From assembly GCA_951394045.1 (NCBI GenBank), contig OX595987.1, positions 2,108,001 to 2,172,000 of the forward strand: a DNA stretch of 64,000 nucleotides, given 5' to 3'. Source of the DNA: Nitzschia sp. DOCU1. Its lineage: Eukaryota > Bacillariophyta > Bacillariophyceae > Bacillariales > Bacillariaceae. The position numbers and the translations under genes are program-made. This document shows, one piece after another, positions 22,442-33,731 of this stretch. The notes under the pieces were generated by a model that saw only the letters and a list, made by a program, of their open reading frames with translations, did not search any database and was not told the DNA's origin. Numbering within the stretch: the first letter of the stretch is position 1; every line of letters begins with the position of its first letter.

Positions 22442-25400
22442 ATGGCGACTACAATGATGGCTGCTCCTTCAGCTGCGGGCCCCGTCGCCACGGCTTCTGG
22501 CTACATTGCCTTGTTGCAAGAGCCCGATGTAGTCTTGAGAAAGCATGCATTGACAAAATTGCTGGCCTGTGTGGACACTTTGTGGCACGAAGTGGCGGAA
22601 TCGCTTCCGGACTTGGAAACGATTGCCGAAGACTTGGATTTGCCGCTGGAGATGAGACAGACGGCGGCGGCCGTGGCGTCTCGCGTCTTTTACCACTTGG
22701 AGGAGCCGTCTCAAGCCTTGCGTCTGGCTTTGGAGGCGGGAGAGGCGCATTTTGATTTGCAAACCAGGTCGCCATATGTCGAACGCCTCATCACGGCAGC
22801 CTTGGATGCCTATGTGCAGCAGCGACACAAACTCATTGAGGAATCGAGTACTACTGGCAAGGAAGTGACCGAAGAACTCGGGATTTCCATGGAACAGCTA
22901 CAGGGGATGGTGTATCGATTGCTAGAAGCCAGTTGTGCCAGTGGCAAGTACGAACATGCGCTGGGAATTGCTCTGGAAGCACAAGAAACCACCAAATTGA
23001 GAGACATTCTCATGTCATCGGGGCCTGATCCCTCGTTGCTCAAGTATGCTTTGCAAAGTAGCATTAAGATTGTCTCCTCCAAATCGTTTCGTCAAGAGGC
23101 TTTGAAAGCGATTGCGGAATGTCTGGAGAAGATTCTCAATGAAACCACCAAAACGGCGGCGGTGGATTTGATTGTCGTCTATCAGCTGCTGGGACGAGCA
23201 GATGCCGTGGCTGTGGTCTTGACGCAACTGCTCATGGGGAGTGAGGAAGATGCTCTTTTGGGATTTCAGTTGTGCTTCGACTTGGTGGATACGGGCGATC
23301 AGGCTTTTGTGACTAGGGTCGCCAAAGAACTCAAGCCGAAAATGCCGGAAGGCGACAACACGGCCAAGGGCCGCTGGGCACAGGTGGAGAAAGTTATGGT
23401 GGGTGGATTTAGTTCGGAACTAGCCCTGAGCTTTTTGCATAAGCAATCGCACGCGGATCGTTTCATTATGGAGACGGTGAAGAAATCATTGGAAGAACGG
23501 GGGAGCGGTGGGCGTAGCTCTGTACTGCACAATGCCGCGGTGATGACGCACTGCTACCTGCAAGCGGGCACAACCAATGATGCCTTTTTGAGAGATTACT
23601 TGGATTGGATGAAGAAGGCATCCAACTGGTGAGTATCGTGCTTGTTGTTTCTTGTCTTGTTACTATGATATCGCAGCGTAACTGATCTGTCGTTTTATCT
23701 ACAGGGCAAAATTCTCGGCGACGGCGTCGTTGGGTGTCATCCATGCCGGACACATTACAGAAGCAATGCATCTATTGCAACCCTACCTTCCAGCTAATCC
23801 AGCTGGAGAAGACGGGGAAGGAGGTGGTGGCCACACGGTCTCGCCCTCGGGCGGATACGCAGAAGGAGGATCGCTCTATGCTCTGGGATTGATCCACGGA
23901 TCCCACCCCGGCTCTAGCGCCGAAAAGCGCAAGGAAACAGCTGACTTTCTTCGAACGCACTTGCGTGCCTCCCATGCCAATGAAGTAATTAGCCACGGAG
24001 CTGCGCTAGGTGTGGGCTTGACCTCGATGGGATCGGGGGAATTGGCGATTGTCAATGAACTCAAGGAATTACTGGATACCGATTCTGCTGTGGCCGGCGA
24101 GGCTGCCGGTATTGCCATGGGTATGGTCCTCATGGGCACTGGCGCAGGAAGCACCCACAACTCGCTTCCCGCCCAAGACAAGGAAGAAATTATGGAGCTA
24201 GTGACGGAACTCAAGAATTATGCGCATGAGACTCAGCACGAAAAGATTATTCGGGGAATCTCCATGGGTCTAGCGTTAATGCAATATGGGCAGGAGGAAA
24301 ACGCAGACGCCTTTATCGAGGAAATGCGATCGGATCGTGACCCAGTCCTGCGTTATGGTGCCCAATACGCCTTGGCGTTGGCATACTGTGGCACTGGATC
24401 GAACAAGGCTATTCGTATCCTACTTCACACCGCTGTTAGTGACGTGAGTGATGACGTACGAATGGCTTCGGTTATTGGACTTGCATTTGTCCTCTTCAAG
24501 ACGCCAGAGCGTGTTCCACAGCTCGTGAAGCTTCTCTTGGAGAGTTTCAATCCCCATGTCCGATACGCAAGTTGCATTGCCGTTGGAATCGCAATGGCGG
24601 GTACCGGTGATTCCGAAAGTATTTCCATGTTGGAACCCATGCTCGACGATATGACGGACTATGTTCGCCAGGGTGCCTTGATCGGAACGGCCATGTTGTA
24701 CATGCAACAAAGCGACACTTCCAACGGACGAAAGATCCGATCGTTCCGTGAACGACTCTCGTCCATTATCAGTGAAAAACACCAGAGCACTCTGACCAAG
24801 ATGGGCGCAATCATGTCAACGGGAATCATCGACGCGGGTGGTCGAAACTTGTCCTTGACACTCGGATCACGTAACGGTTTCACAAAGATGACCAGCGCTG
24901 TAGGTTTGGTCCTTTGGTTGCAACACTGGCACTGGTACCCATTGATGCACATGTTCAGTCTGGCTGTAACCCCCACGTTCACCATTGGTCTCAATAAGGT
25001 ATGCGGCTTGCACGCGGGGACTTTTCTTGCTTTTATAGCGACCCGAACTCACTTCCACTTTAATGTTGTTGTTGTTGACAGGACTTTAAATTCCCCAAGA
25101 ACTTCGAAATTGTCTGCAATTCAAAGCCGAGCGCCTTTGCCTATCCCAAGAAACTCGAGGAGAAGAAGGAAGAGAAGAAGAAACGCGTAGAGACTGTCAC
25201 TCTTTCCACTACCGCGAAGGAAAAGGCACGACAAGCTCGAAAGCGAGCCAAGGAGGGTGGCACCGGTATGGAGGTGGAGAAAGAAGAATCCAAGGAAGAG
25301 AAGAAGGAGGGTGAAGAAAAGGACGAAAAGATGGACGTCGATAAGGAAGGCGAAGAAAAGGAGGAAGAGAAGAAGGTCAAGAAAAAGCGAGAGCCCGAGC

Positions 25401-25684
25401 CAACCTCTTTCCGTGTAGGAAATCCTGCTCGAATTACGACAGCACAGTCGGCAGTCTGCGAGTTTGATTTGTCTCAACGGTATCGCCCGATTCGACCCGA
25501 AGAAAAGCCGTTTGGGGTGATTATTCTAACAGATAGTACGCCTGGCGAAGCGGAAGATCTAGGTGCGGTCAAGGCCCCGTCACTTGAACCGGAAGGGGAA
25601 TGTGCTCCCCCTGAACCTTTTGAGTGGGCACCACCGGGTCACCCAGAAGCTGTTCCGGAAACAGAGGACACCAAGGAGGTATAA
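22442..25684 (+). CDS. RPN2: 26S proteasome regulatory subunit RPN2 (PSMD1), three exons
   Basis: RPN2 is a large scaffold of the proteasome base; it binds RPN13 and helps organise the regulatory particle. Exons 22442-23628, 23705-24998 and 25082-25684 give about 1027 residues, the usual length. The N-terminal helical region (YIALLQEPDVVLRKHALTKL) is followed by proteasome/cyclosome repeats rich in GxxxALGLIHG-type signatures, for example GGSLYALGLIHGSHPG and MASVIGLAFVLF. The toroid then leads to the typical LWYWFPLmHm-like segment, here LWLQHWHWYPLMHMFSL. The C-terminal domain has a highly charged Lys/Glu insert (EEKKEEKKKR and EEKEEEKKVKKK), then PTSFRVGNPARIT and RYRPI. Introns are canonical and phases fit. 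Confidence 0.95.
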
Positions 25685-26252
25685 GAGTAAACAACAACTA
25701 TAAAAGAAAATACCTGTAGTTGCTCTTCTATTTGTCTTATTCTGCTCTTAGAGCACTCGTGTTCTGGCACCCCCACTTTCTTGTTCTTGTCTAGAGAGCA
25801 CTTCGAAAGTGGGTGCTCGATCTTCGGACTTTGGCCCGCATAACCAACGGTGTGGGCAGCGTCGCCGTCCCCTAACAGGGTGCAAGTCGAGCTAACCTGC
25901 GTTCGGTGCCTCTACTATCTTTCGGTTTTACTATGGTGTACGAGGGACAGCACCTCTAATTTGATCGATCGAGTCATCGATTCCTTTCAAACACTTACTT
26001 AAGACATCATACTGATCTACGTGAGCGTAGATCAAGATGTATTCTTTTCGGAAAATCGATCCGTTGAGCATGTAGGGCGTGCTGCAAATTACCGTAGGAT
26101 GACATACAAAATGTATGTGCAGTCCGGCGCACACACCTGCCCGCGAGGCGCCGATTTCGAATGTCGACGACGACGACCAAGCAAAGCGTGACTTTTTAGA
26201 TGGCAACACTTCCTTGTTGCTCTTATTGTAAAAGTACAATAGACCCATCACC
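25685..26252. other. Intergenic region between RPN2 and RAB1 with two hairpins
   Basis: It contains an imperfect 12-bp hairpin (25767-25816) and a perfect 8-bp hairpin with loop TGAG (26014-26033, GATCTACGTGAGCGTAGATC). A minus-strand open frame of 107 codons covers most of the right half, but it overlaps the RAB1 promoter and has no recognisable features. Confidence 0.5.
25767..25816. other. Imperfect inverted repeat (12-bp stem, 2-base bulge)
   Basis: GCACCCCCACTTTC at 25767-25780 pairs with GAAAGTGGGTGC at 25805-25816, with two extra C in the left arm and a 24-base loop. It lies 80 bases after the RPN2 stop codon. It could shape the RPN2 3' UTR or be part of an unannotated RNA; nothing further supports either. 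Confidence 0.5.
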
Positions 26253-26986
26253 ATGGCGCCCGCATCTGCAACTAAACAACGAGATTACGACTACTTGTTC
26301 AAGCTTGTCTTGATCGGTGACAGCGGTGTCGGAAAGTCGTGCTTGCTTCTTCGATTTGCCGTACGTGCTCCAGAGATCTTGCGTCCTGAATCTTGGTTTT
26401 CCTCCCTTTTGTTCAGCGGCTCATACCCTCATTTTCTTCCCTCTTGTTTCCCTCTTTTCTATACCAGGATGACGCGTTCACAGAATCTTATATTTCCACA
26501 ATCGGTGTGGACTTTCGATTTCGCACAGTAAAGATTGAAAACAAGACGGTCAAGCTTCAAATTTGGGACACCGCCGGTCAGGAGCGTTTCCGAACAATCA
26601 CTTCGGCGTACTACCGAGGAGCAGACGGTATCATTATGGTCTTTGATGTCACAAGTACAGAATCCTTTGATCACGTAAATGACTGGTTGAAAGAAGTCAA
26701 TAGATATGCTGCCGAAGGAACAGTCAAACTACTTGTGGGCAACAAATCCGACCGAACGGCGGACCGAGTCGTCACGGAAGAGCAGGCCAAGGAGTTTGCG
26801 GATGAGCTGGGAATTCCGTTCATAGAAACAAGTGCAAAGTCGTCTAAAAATGTGGAAGAGGCCTTTTTGACAATGGCTGGGGAACTAATCCGTCAGCGCG
26901 ATGCTCGAGGTGGAAGCAATGACGCCAACACTGGAATTGACCTGAATGGAGCCAAGGCAGATGGTATGCTTTCGAACTGCTGCTAA
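26253..26986 (+). CDS. RAB1: Rab1/Ypt1-type small GTPase, two exons
   Basis: Rab1 controls ER-to-Golgi vesicle transport. Exons 26253-26360 and 26468-26986 join in phase 0 for 208 residues. The G motifs are complete: P-loop GDSGVGKS, switch [37 protein letters not shown] and ETSAKSS. The RabF signatures match Rab1 subfamily sequences ([40 protein letters not shown]). The C-terminus ends LSNCC, a double-cysteine geranylgeranylation site. The start has a strong ACCATGG context. Confidence 0.95.
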
Positions 26987-27069
26987 ATTATAGATTTGAT
27001 GATGACTGCATATACATAAAACTGCATTTGTTAGTATTTTACATGTGATAGATAGCTCTAGCTTAGTGT

Positions 27070-28048
27070 TTAGCAAGTTGCGGGAACGCCAAGTATTCGT
27101 TCCAATAGGATATTCCACCATAATGCTAGCTTTGACAGAAGTACAAAGACGACTGCATTGAAGGAGCACCAGGCAACAAAGAGGCGCATCAGATAGGGTA
27201 TTGTGTCTTCAAATACCAACAGAAACGGCATTCGAATGTCGGACCACAGCTCGTACGCTAGATTAAGATTGAGATAGTGGGCGGGAAGTTGCTCCGACGC
27301 AGCAATGGAGTGTGGCGTCAAAAGCCTCGATAAGAGAACATTGATAAAGACTACCACTGCTGACAGGGGAAGAGCAAGAACATGAAGGCTACCCCCGCTC
27401 GCCCATAGGACTAGTGGTATCGTCCACAGGTGATGGGTCGAAGTCAGTCGACTGGCCCAGGTCGTACCGGGCCAGAAGAGGTACTTGGAGACTCCAATCA
27501 AGAACTTGTTTCTGAAGTAGCAGCGAGAAAGATTTCATAAGAGCCGTACTCGAGTCATTACATGACCAGCAGACCACAGGTGATGGATGGAACATTTGTT
27601 CTTACAGTGTCAGATAGCCCGCCAAATCCACATACCACAGTAACTGGTCAATCCCGACCGCCACACAAAACGCTTGAGCCAAAATTGGCCGATGGGTATA
27701 AAACCCCAAGGCGGCATGAAATATCGTGACGGAGCACAAAAAGGTTTGCTTGTAGAATTCAATGTAAAAATCACCGTGATGCCACCGAAGTGCCAAACGA
27801 AGCGAGAAATAGACGCAAAAGTAAACGCCCAAAAAGGTACCCACCGATTGTCTGCGAGTGGCTGGTGAAGCAACGCAGGAAGATAATGATTCATCTTCTT
27901 GTATAGGCCACCGTTCTGTCATCCAGTCATGAGCCGCAACAGTGACCCAAGCTACCACAGAATAATGAAGGAAAAATGTCACCAATGGATGCGCTCGACT
28001 GCGATGTTTGTCAGCTTTGGGCCCCTCTTGTAACAGCCAAGTTAGCAT
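27070..28048 (-). CDS. Unrecognised multi-pass membrane protein, two exons
   Basis: Exon 1 (28048-27606) and exon 2 (27511-27070) join in phase 2 through a GTAAGA donor and a CTACTTCAG acceptor, for 294 residues. Several hydrophobic helices are seen: HYSVVAWVTVAAHDW, GVYFCVYFSLRLAL, FCVAVGIDQLLWYVDLA, LHVLALPLSAVVVFINVLLS and CSFNAVVFVLLSKLALWW. A notable THHLWTIPLV motif lies early in exon 2 and an HHGDFY motif in exon 1. I do not recognise the family. Histidine pairs next to helices could bind metal or lipid, but this is speculation. Confidence 0.7.
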
Positions 28049-28581
28049 GGTCTTGGTCAATTGTCAACCGAGTCCTTGCAAAGCTACAGTAGCTTCGTTC
28101 ACATGAGTTGTAGTCAAGACAACTGACTTAAAAGTTAGGACTTTGTGGGCGGCAGACAAATGACAATGCGATCCAAGTAGTCGGGCATCAAACAAAGTAG
28201 TGGGGGGAATTCATCTATTAGGTGGACGACGAATATTCGACCCACCCCTTTGTTCCCCCAAAACCTACTGGTCATTTTTGACCGTACACGATGGCATCGC
28301 GATCGGGTGAACTAACTACCGTTAACGGATATTACACACATCCTCAACCAAAGGCCTCTGTTGCGTTCAATCTATTCATTCAAAACGTCTGTGTGTCTTT
28401 CTTTAAGGTGTTTGGTGGATTGATTAGAAGGACATTTCGTCGTTGAGTGCAAGCAGGGGTGATTAAATTGAAGGCTTTGCCTGCTGTGCTTGGATCGGAA
28501 GGACGGGGGGCATTGCATTGCACCTGCCTGTGAGGACATAGTTTGGATTTTGATTGCTTGGCTGCTGCTGCCACAATTGCC
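28049..28581. other. Divergent spacer upstream of COG2
   Basis: Upstream of the membrane protein (-) and COG2 (+). No gene, repeat or structured RNA recognised. The 60 bases before ATG 28582 (ending GCTGCTGCTGCCACAATTGCC) look like a 5' leader. Confidence 0.4.
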
Positions 28582-31195
28582 ATGTCCGATTACAATGATT
28601 CCCCTGCGGCCATGTCGACGTCGGCCTTGCAGGCTAAACTGAAGGGCTTGAAAGAGAAATCCAATAAGCACAGTCAAATCCTCACGGCCAAGTTAGCATC
28701 ATCTCAGTCGGGTCAAAATTTATTGCACATTGGGACCAGTCTATCGACGCTACCTCCGGATTTGCATTCTCTTCTGACACAGTTACATCCAGTGTTATCG
28801 GCTGCCGAAGCAACGGAGAAGCAGTACGTTCAGAGACTGGAAAAGTTAGTCGAGTGCGGCAATGAAATTCGATACGAACAGAGACGAGTGGAACATGCCA
28901 AGGAGTGTGCCGATCTCTATCAAGACTTGCTCGCAGCAGAGCAAGTGGTAAAAAGAGATGCAAACTATCGGAGGTCCAATATGGGTCTATCGTCGTCATC
29001 GGAAGATACTTCTGCGGTTGCCGATCTAGGTAAGTTGTTGGATTGTGTTTTTGTAACCTTGTATCAGAATGGGTGTTGATTCTCATGTCACACTTGTCAT
29101 AGCCAAAATCGATCATGTTTCGTCTCTCGAACGATGCGCACATACCACGCTGTGCTTGGTTCAAGATTTGCAGTCCAGTACTGACAAGGTGACAGCGCTT
29201 ACTGCTAGCAAGGTGGTCATGACGGATTCCAATAAGAACGCTAGTACACTTCCATCCTTACGGACAGCCCTGGAGGGAGACACGGAACGGGCTCAATTCC
29301 TCATGAAACTAGCCCCTCGTATCCGTCGCTTGGAATCAGATACGATTATAGCGTTGACGCATCGTATGGAACAAACGCTGAAGAATTTGCAACAATTGCG
29401 GGAAGGTAACGCCGAAGACGATCAGATGCCGCCCCAAGATGAATTGCTCTTGATGCTGGGGCATTGTATGAGAGGACTGGCGCTGTTGGGGCGAGGCAAG
29501 GAAGTGGAGAACATTTTTGCGCGAGTTGCTATTATGTGAGTTACTTGACGAGAAACGGAAAGTGCTTCAACTCTGGAAGCGTTCGTGAATTGCTAACTTG
29601 TCTGTGTTGTATTCAGGCCGTTGATCCGATCAAAAGTATCCATGGGCCGATTAGACGAAGGTGGATCTCGAGGTGAATGTGCCGGTTTGAAATCGCTGCT
29701 GGAAGATATTACTTCGACGATTGCGCTGGCGTTTGGGCCCCTACTTCAGTTGGCAGAGGCAATGTTCAATATTGGGCCAAAAATGGATGTGGACATTGTG
29801 ACGGCAGGAGTCTGGGTCCCCATCGTGACGGCGCTAATGGCAGATGCTGGTATCAAAATGGCCATTTTCTCACCAGGTATCGCCAGTATATTACAACAAA
29901 ATTATTTGGCGTTGGATTCGTTCATGGGAAATCTAGCGCAGAGACTACTCGACCCGTCCTTGGGAGATCACGGCACCAACGCCGCCAGTGCGCCCGAGAG
30001 TTTGTATTTCCAGCCAAAGACCAGTGCGGCCACGATACAGTATGCTCAGGAGCGAATCTACTCTCATCCAAAAACGGCCGAATTTTCTAAGCGGTGGAAC
30101 CTGCCAATTTACTACCAGCTGCGATTTGGTGACTGTTGTAATCGACTCAACGAGGCTGTGGAACATACTCGAATGGGTGGTTGGATTACCGATGTGTACA
30201 CGGGAGATCAGCAGGCGGCTGAAATGCTGAAGAACAAACTTGGATTCGAGCTCCCCTTCTTTCTGGAGCTCTACGATATCCTGCTTGGCATGTGGCGACC
30301 AGATGTCATCTTGCGGCCGTTGACCAACCGATTCCTGAGAGGAGCTGTTCAGCTGGTGGGACGTAGTGTTGCCTTTATTCAGGACGGCATGGACGGCAAG
30401 ATCAAATTTGGGAAGGAGCCGGAGACGGCAGAGAATGGAAATAATACCAACGGTTCCGCCCTTCCGTATCCGACACGATCGCCATATTGCTGGGGCGACA
30501 GTCCGCAAGATGTTGCCGCAGTGGCGTGGGAGCTTGCCATCCTGGAGACTTCCATGTCGCATGATTATGTAACATCGGTCTGTGAAGCGCTGGAATCAAG
30601 CGACTCGACGGAGAACGATCGCATCGAGCTACGAAGCTTGGTCTCCGACGTTCTCCGAGAGACTTCTTCGCAGATCCAACCCATTATCGCACAAGCATGG
30701 AATGAAGTCATTGTCAAGATTCTAATTGAAAAATGCTCCGGACCGCTGGCTGCTGTCAAGGGTGTTGCCGCAACTTATCGCATGACCAATCGACCGCCCC
30801 CAACGCAGGCATCGCCCTTTGTTGCTACCATTCTGAGACCTCTCAAAGAATTCGATAGTGAATTTGCAGGTCGAACTCCTGATACCATCGGTGATCGATG
30901 GAAGAGATTGGTTGTTACGGAAATCACCGATCGATACAGTATGGCCACGGAAGAGCTCATCTCCACGGTCAGGAAAACGGAGGTGGCACTTCAGAATCGC
31001 CGTACCACGAAACGAGCGGCATCGGGGGGCATCAGTGATGGCGACAAAGTGAAGCTTCAGCTCTTCTTGGACTACAAGCAGTATTCCCGGCATGTGCAGG
31101 AGCTAGGTGTTAATCCATCGACGATCCCCGGCATTGTAAAGCTGGAATCCCTGACCTTAGAAGGAAGCCAGCTACAATCGCAGAATGGGATATAA
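28582..31195 (+). CDS. COG2: Conserved oligomeric Golgi complex subunit 2 (COG2), three exons
   Basis: COG tethers retrograde vesicles at the Golgi; COG2 belongs to lobe A. Exons 28582-29029, 29103-29535 and 29617-31195 give 819 residues with consistent phases. The N-terminal part is helical and coiled-coil-like, as expected for a CATCHR tether. The clearest family signal is in the C-terminal half: FSKRWNLPIYYQLRFGDCC, then LLGMWRPDVILRPLTNRFLR and LQLVGR-like helices, which match COG2 FxxRWxLPVYFQIRF and LxxCWxxDVxLxxLxxRFLxLxLQL patterns. It fits with Rab1 nearby in cellular role, though not by any visible co-regulation. Confidence 0.85.
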
Positions 31196-31241
31196 TTCTT
31201 TCTTCTAGCAATAAATTCGAATTGAAAACTGGCTTCTACTA

Positions 31242-33128
31242 TTAGTAGCCCATGGCGCATCCATCCGCTCTTCCGTCCGATCCCGCCCATAGAACGCCAG
31301 TTTTACGATTTCGTTGAATGATTTGCGCTCGTCCAAAAACTTGTCGATCGTGTCCCATAACGTTAGGTTTGAGAGTGTGCCCTCGGCGCTTCAAGTCTTC
31401 CACATCCTTCACGTTGACCCCTGCCTCTAATTCAACTATTCCGTCTTGCGTGCCTCCTACGATACAAAACCTGGGAAGGTCAATGGCCGCTTGAGGATCC
31501 AATCTACCAGCAACCATGCCAACAGTTAGCTGCAAATGTCCTTGAGGTTGCATATTCCCGCCCATATTGGAGATTGTCGAATGTAACTCATCATTGTCGG
31601 CGTATGTAATCATTCCAGGGATAATAGTATGATAAGGTCGTTTTCGTCCCGCCACGGCATTAGGGTGCGTGGGGTCGGTCGAGAAACCAAAGCCACGATT
31701 TTGAAGGGTAAAGCCACACCCGTCCGGAACAATCCCTGTTCCAAATCCCATAAAGTTTGAGTTGACAAAGCTGATAGCATTTCCTTGCGCGTCTACGACC
31801 TGAAAGCTCACTGTACAACTAGAGGGCAAGGGAGTTCCAGCAATGGTAGCTTTTTGAGGATCAAACAAGCCTCCTGCCCGTTTCGCGATACGCTCCTTGT
31901 CCAGCAACCAATCCACCGATACGGGTAAATGGCGCTCATCAGCAACGTAGTTTCGCGCATCGGAAAAGCCCAGTCGCATCATTTCCATCATGACATGGTA
32001 GCTATCGGCCTTGCCAATGGTCTCGGGCCCAATCCGAGGACATAAGCCCGTCTCTTCCAAATGCTCCAAACCGCTAAGAGCAACGAGACCGGCAATTCCT
32101 TGACCGTTTGGTGGAACTTGCCAAAGTTTGACGTCTCGATACGTAGCTGAAATTGGTTGCGGAAAGGTCGATGTGTGTGAGGCCAAATCTTGATGAGTCA
32201 TGACTCCGCCATGTTTTTGAATCGCCGCCACAATGGCATTGCCCGCAGATCCTTGATAGAAGCCCTCCGTGGCGCCTTTTTCTCCTAATTCTCGTAGCAC
32301 CCGCGCCAAGTCATGATTTTGGAAAATTTCGCCTGGAAGTGGACCCTCCTTTCCATCCGTGGACAATGGCAACGGCTGACCTTGTGGGATCCATTTCGCA
32401 ATGAGCCGCATACCATTTCGCCAATGAAAAGACGTCATAGGTGCTACAGGGAAACCTTCTCCTGCAAGTTGAGCAGCTGGTTCCAGTAAATCTTTGAGTG
32501 TGAATTTCCCGGAACCATGTCGTTTCAGCAAATCTTCATATCCTCTTGCCGCCCCTGGAACTGTGACGGCATGGGCTGATGACATGAATTGATTGGAATT
32601 TACGCTTCTGCCTTCCGAGTCATGTTTTGGGCAATCCTGATACAATAGATCCAACGAAAGTTTTTCGGGACTCATTCCACTTCCATTGATACACGAGACT
32701 TGACGCGTCGATGCCTCGTAGTATAAGCAAAACATGTCGCCCCCGAGTCCCGTCGAACAAGGTTCCGCCACGCACAAAGCGGCTGCCACCGCAATAGCCG
32801 CTTCGGCTGCATTGGCGCCTCTTTTAAGCATGTCTAGTCCAATGGAACTTGCTAATGGCTGAGACGATGCCACACATCCCCTGCGACAAAGAATGGGGGA
32901 TCTGCGCGATACAAAGGGGAGAGGATCAATTTGTGGCGACGCCGACGACTCGTCCGCATCATTTTCGTTGTGGCTGACCCCGTCGGGCATAGTGCTTCTG
33001 ATGCAAAGCAGTAGGTCAGTGACAGGGAGAATGTACTTGGATGCCTCTCTAGAGCTAGAGCATACAGTAGCCAAGGAACGGGAGATTCCAAGACGCGGTA
33101 ATATTTCCCACCGGAAGATCTTTGACAT
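31242..33128 (-). CDS. Gamma-glutamyltransferase family enzyme (YwrD-like)
   Basis: This single-exon Ntn-hydrolase belongs to the glutathione hydrolase family that cleaves gamma-glutamyl bonds. Family blocks: GANAAEAAIAVAAALCVAEP, STGLGGDMFCLYY (conserved GGD), AHAVTVPGAARGYEDLL, SGLEHLEETG, and the self-processing site CTVSFQVVDAQGNAISFVNS, whose threonine is the expected nucleophile. NSNFMGFGTGIVPDGCGFTL and SNMGGNMQPQGHLQ follow. No N-terminal membrane anchor like that of animal GGT is seen. The first ATG is 33128, giving an Arg/Ser-rich, mitochondrial-like extension; ATG 32990 (MPDGVSHNEN) would give the core only. The 5' end lies at the edge of a duplicated upstream segment. Confidence 0.88.
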   Translation of the reverse strand: MSKIFRWEILPRLGISRSLATVCSSSREASKYILPVTDLLLCIRSTMPDGVSHNENDADESSASPQIDPLPFVSRRSPILCRRGCVASSQPLASSIGLDMLKRGANAAEAAIAVAAALCVAEPCSTGLGGDMFCLYYEASTRQVSCINGSGMSPEKLSLDLLYQDCPKHDSEGRSVNSNQFMSSAHAVTVPGAARGYEDLLKRHGSGKFTLKDLLEPAAQLAGEGFPVAPMTSFHWRNGMRLIAKWIPQGQPLPLSTDGKEGPLPGEIFQNHDLARVLRELGEKGATEGFYQGSAGNAIVAAIQKHGGVMTHQDLASHTSTFPQPISATYRDVKLWQVPPNGQGIAGLVALSGLEHLEETGLCPRIGPETIGKADSYHVMMEMMRLGFSDARNYVADERHLPVSVDWLLDKERIAKRAGGLFDPQKATIAGTPLPSSCTVSFQVVDAQGNAISFVNSNFMGFGTGIVPDGCGFTLQNRGFGFSTDPTHPNAVAGRKRPYHTIIPGMITYADNDELHSTISNMGGNMQPQGHLQLTVGMVAGRLDPQAAIDLPRFCIVGGTQDGIVELEAGVNVKDVEDLKRRGHTLKPNVMGHDRQVFGRAQIIQRNRKTGVLWAGSDGRADGCAMGY

Positions 33129-33332
33129 GACTCATCCGAACACTCTGAAATGCCACGGTCGACGGCCAGTATGCGAACCCGATGGGTGGTGCCAAACATC
33201 GAAAACAGGTTATCCATAGAGTATGAGCTTGGATCACGTTACCACATACCTGGTATTGGTGCCTCTGTCAGCGGTTCCTCAAAACTTCGGCGACCCATAG
33301 GTGTAGGATATATGCCAAGGCTAGCAGTAAAC
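33126..33332 (+). repeat. Duplicated upstream segment, copy 1
   Basis: About 207 bases strongly similar to 34459-34664 in the same orientation. Shared strings include CATGACTCATCCGAACACTC, TGGTGCCAAAC, GAGCTTGGATCA, CAAAACTTCGGCGAC and ATAGGTGTAGGATA. It covers the start region of the gamma-glutamyltransferase gene. An ATGACTCAT palindrome (GCN4/AP-1-type bZIP site) at 33127-33135 is conserved in both copies. Confidence 0.85.
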
Positions 33333-33731
33333 GCGATATCATTGTGGCCCCAAGACCAGAAAAGGCGACCACAATAGCTGTTGGTAGTCGAACGGAAAAT
33401 GATTTAGGCTAGATCGACTCTCTAGGAGAATCCAAGCACATGCAACAAATGCTTAAACGGATCAAAAAAAATTATGTGGGGAGAAGAAGAATCAGAGAAC
33501 ATGCTTCCTTTCTGACCAACCACTTTTCCCATGATTTACATCCGTACTACTATTACTACACCGGTAGACGGCTGCTTGCGCGGTCTGGATTTCGCGATAC
33601 TGCTACCGGTAGTACGACTACAGCAGTCCTCCTCGTGAAAAGAAAGATATGGTATGACCTCTCCCTGCCGGTAGAGGAATATCTCGACTAGTAGGGCAGC
33701 AAAAATATAAATGGTACATTTAGTAATACAA
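33129..33731. other. Spacer between GGT-family gene and lysine-rich protein gene
   Basis: Holds duplicate copy 1 (to 33332). The rest (33333-33731) is A/T-richer and contains no supported gene; it includes the 3' flank of the lysine-rich protein gene. Confidence 0.45.

Noticed and set aside
25931..26254. Minus-strand open frame of 107 codons
   Set aside because: It overlaps the RAB1 promoter and start, contains a hairpin, and has no recognisable domain or splice partner.
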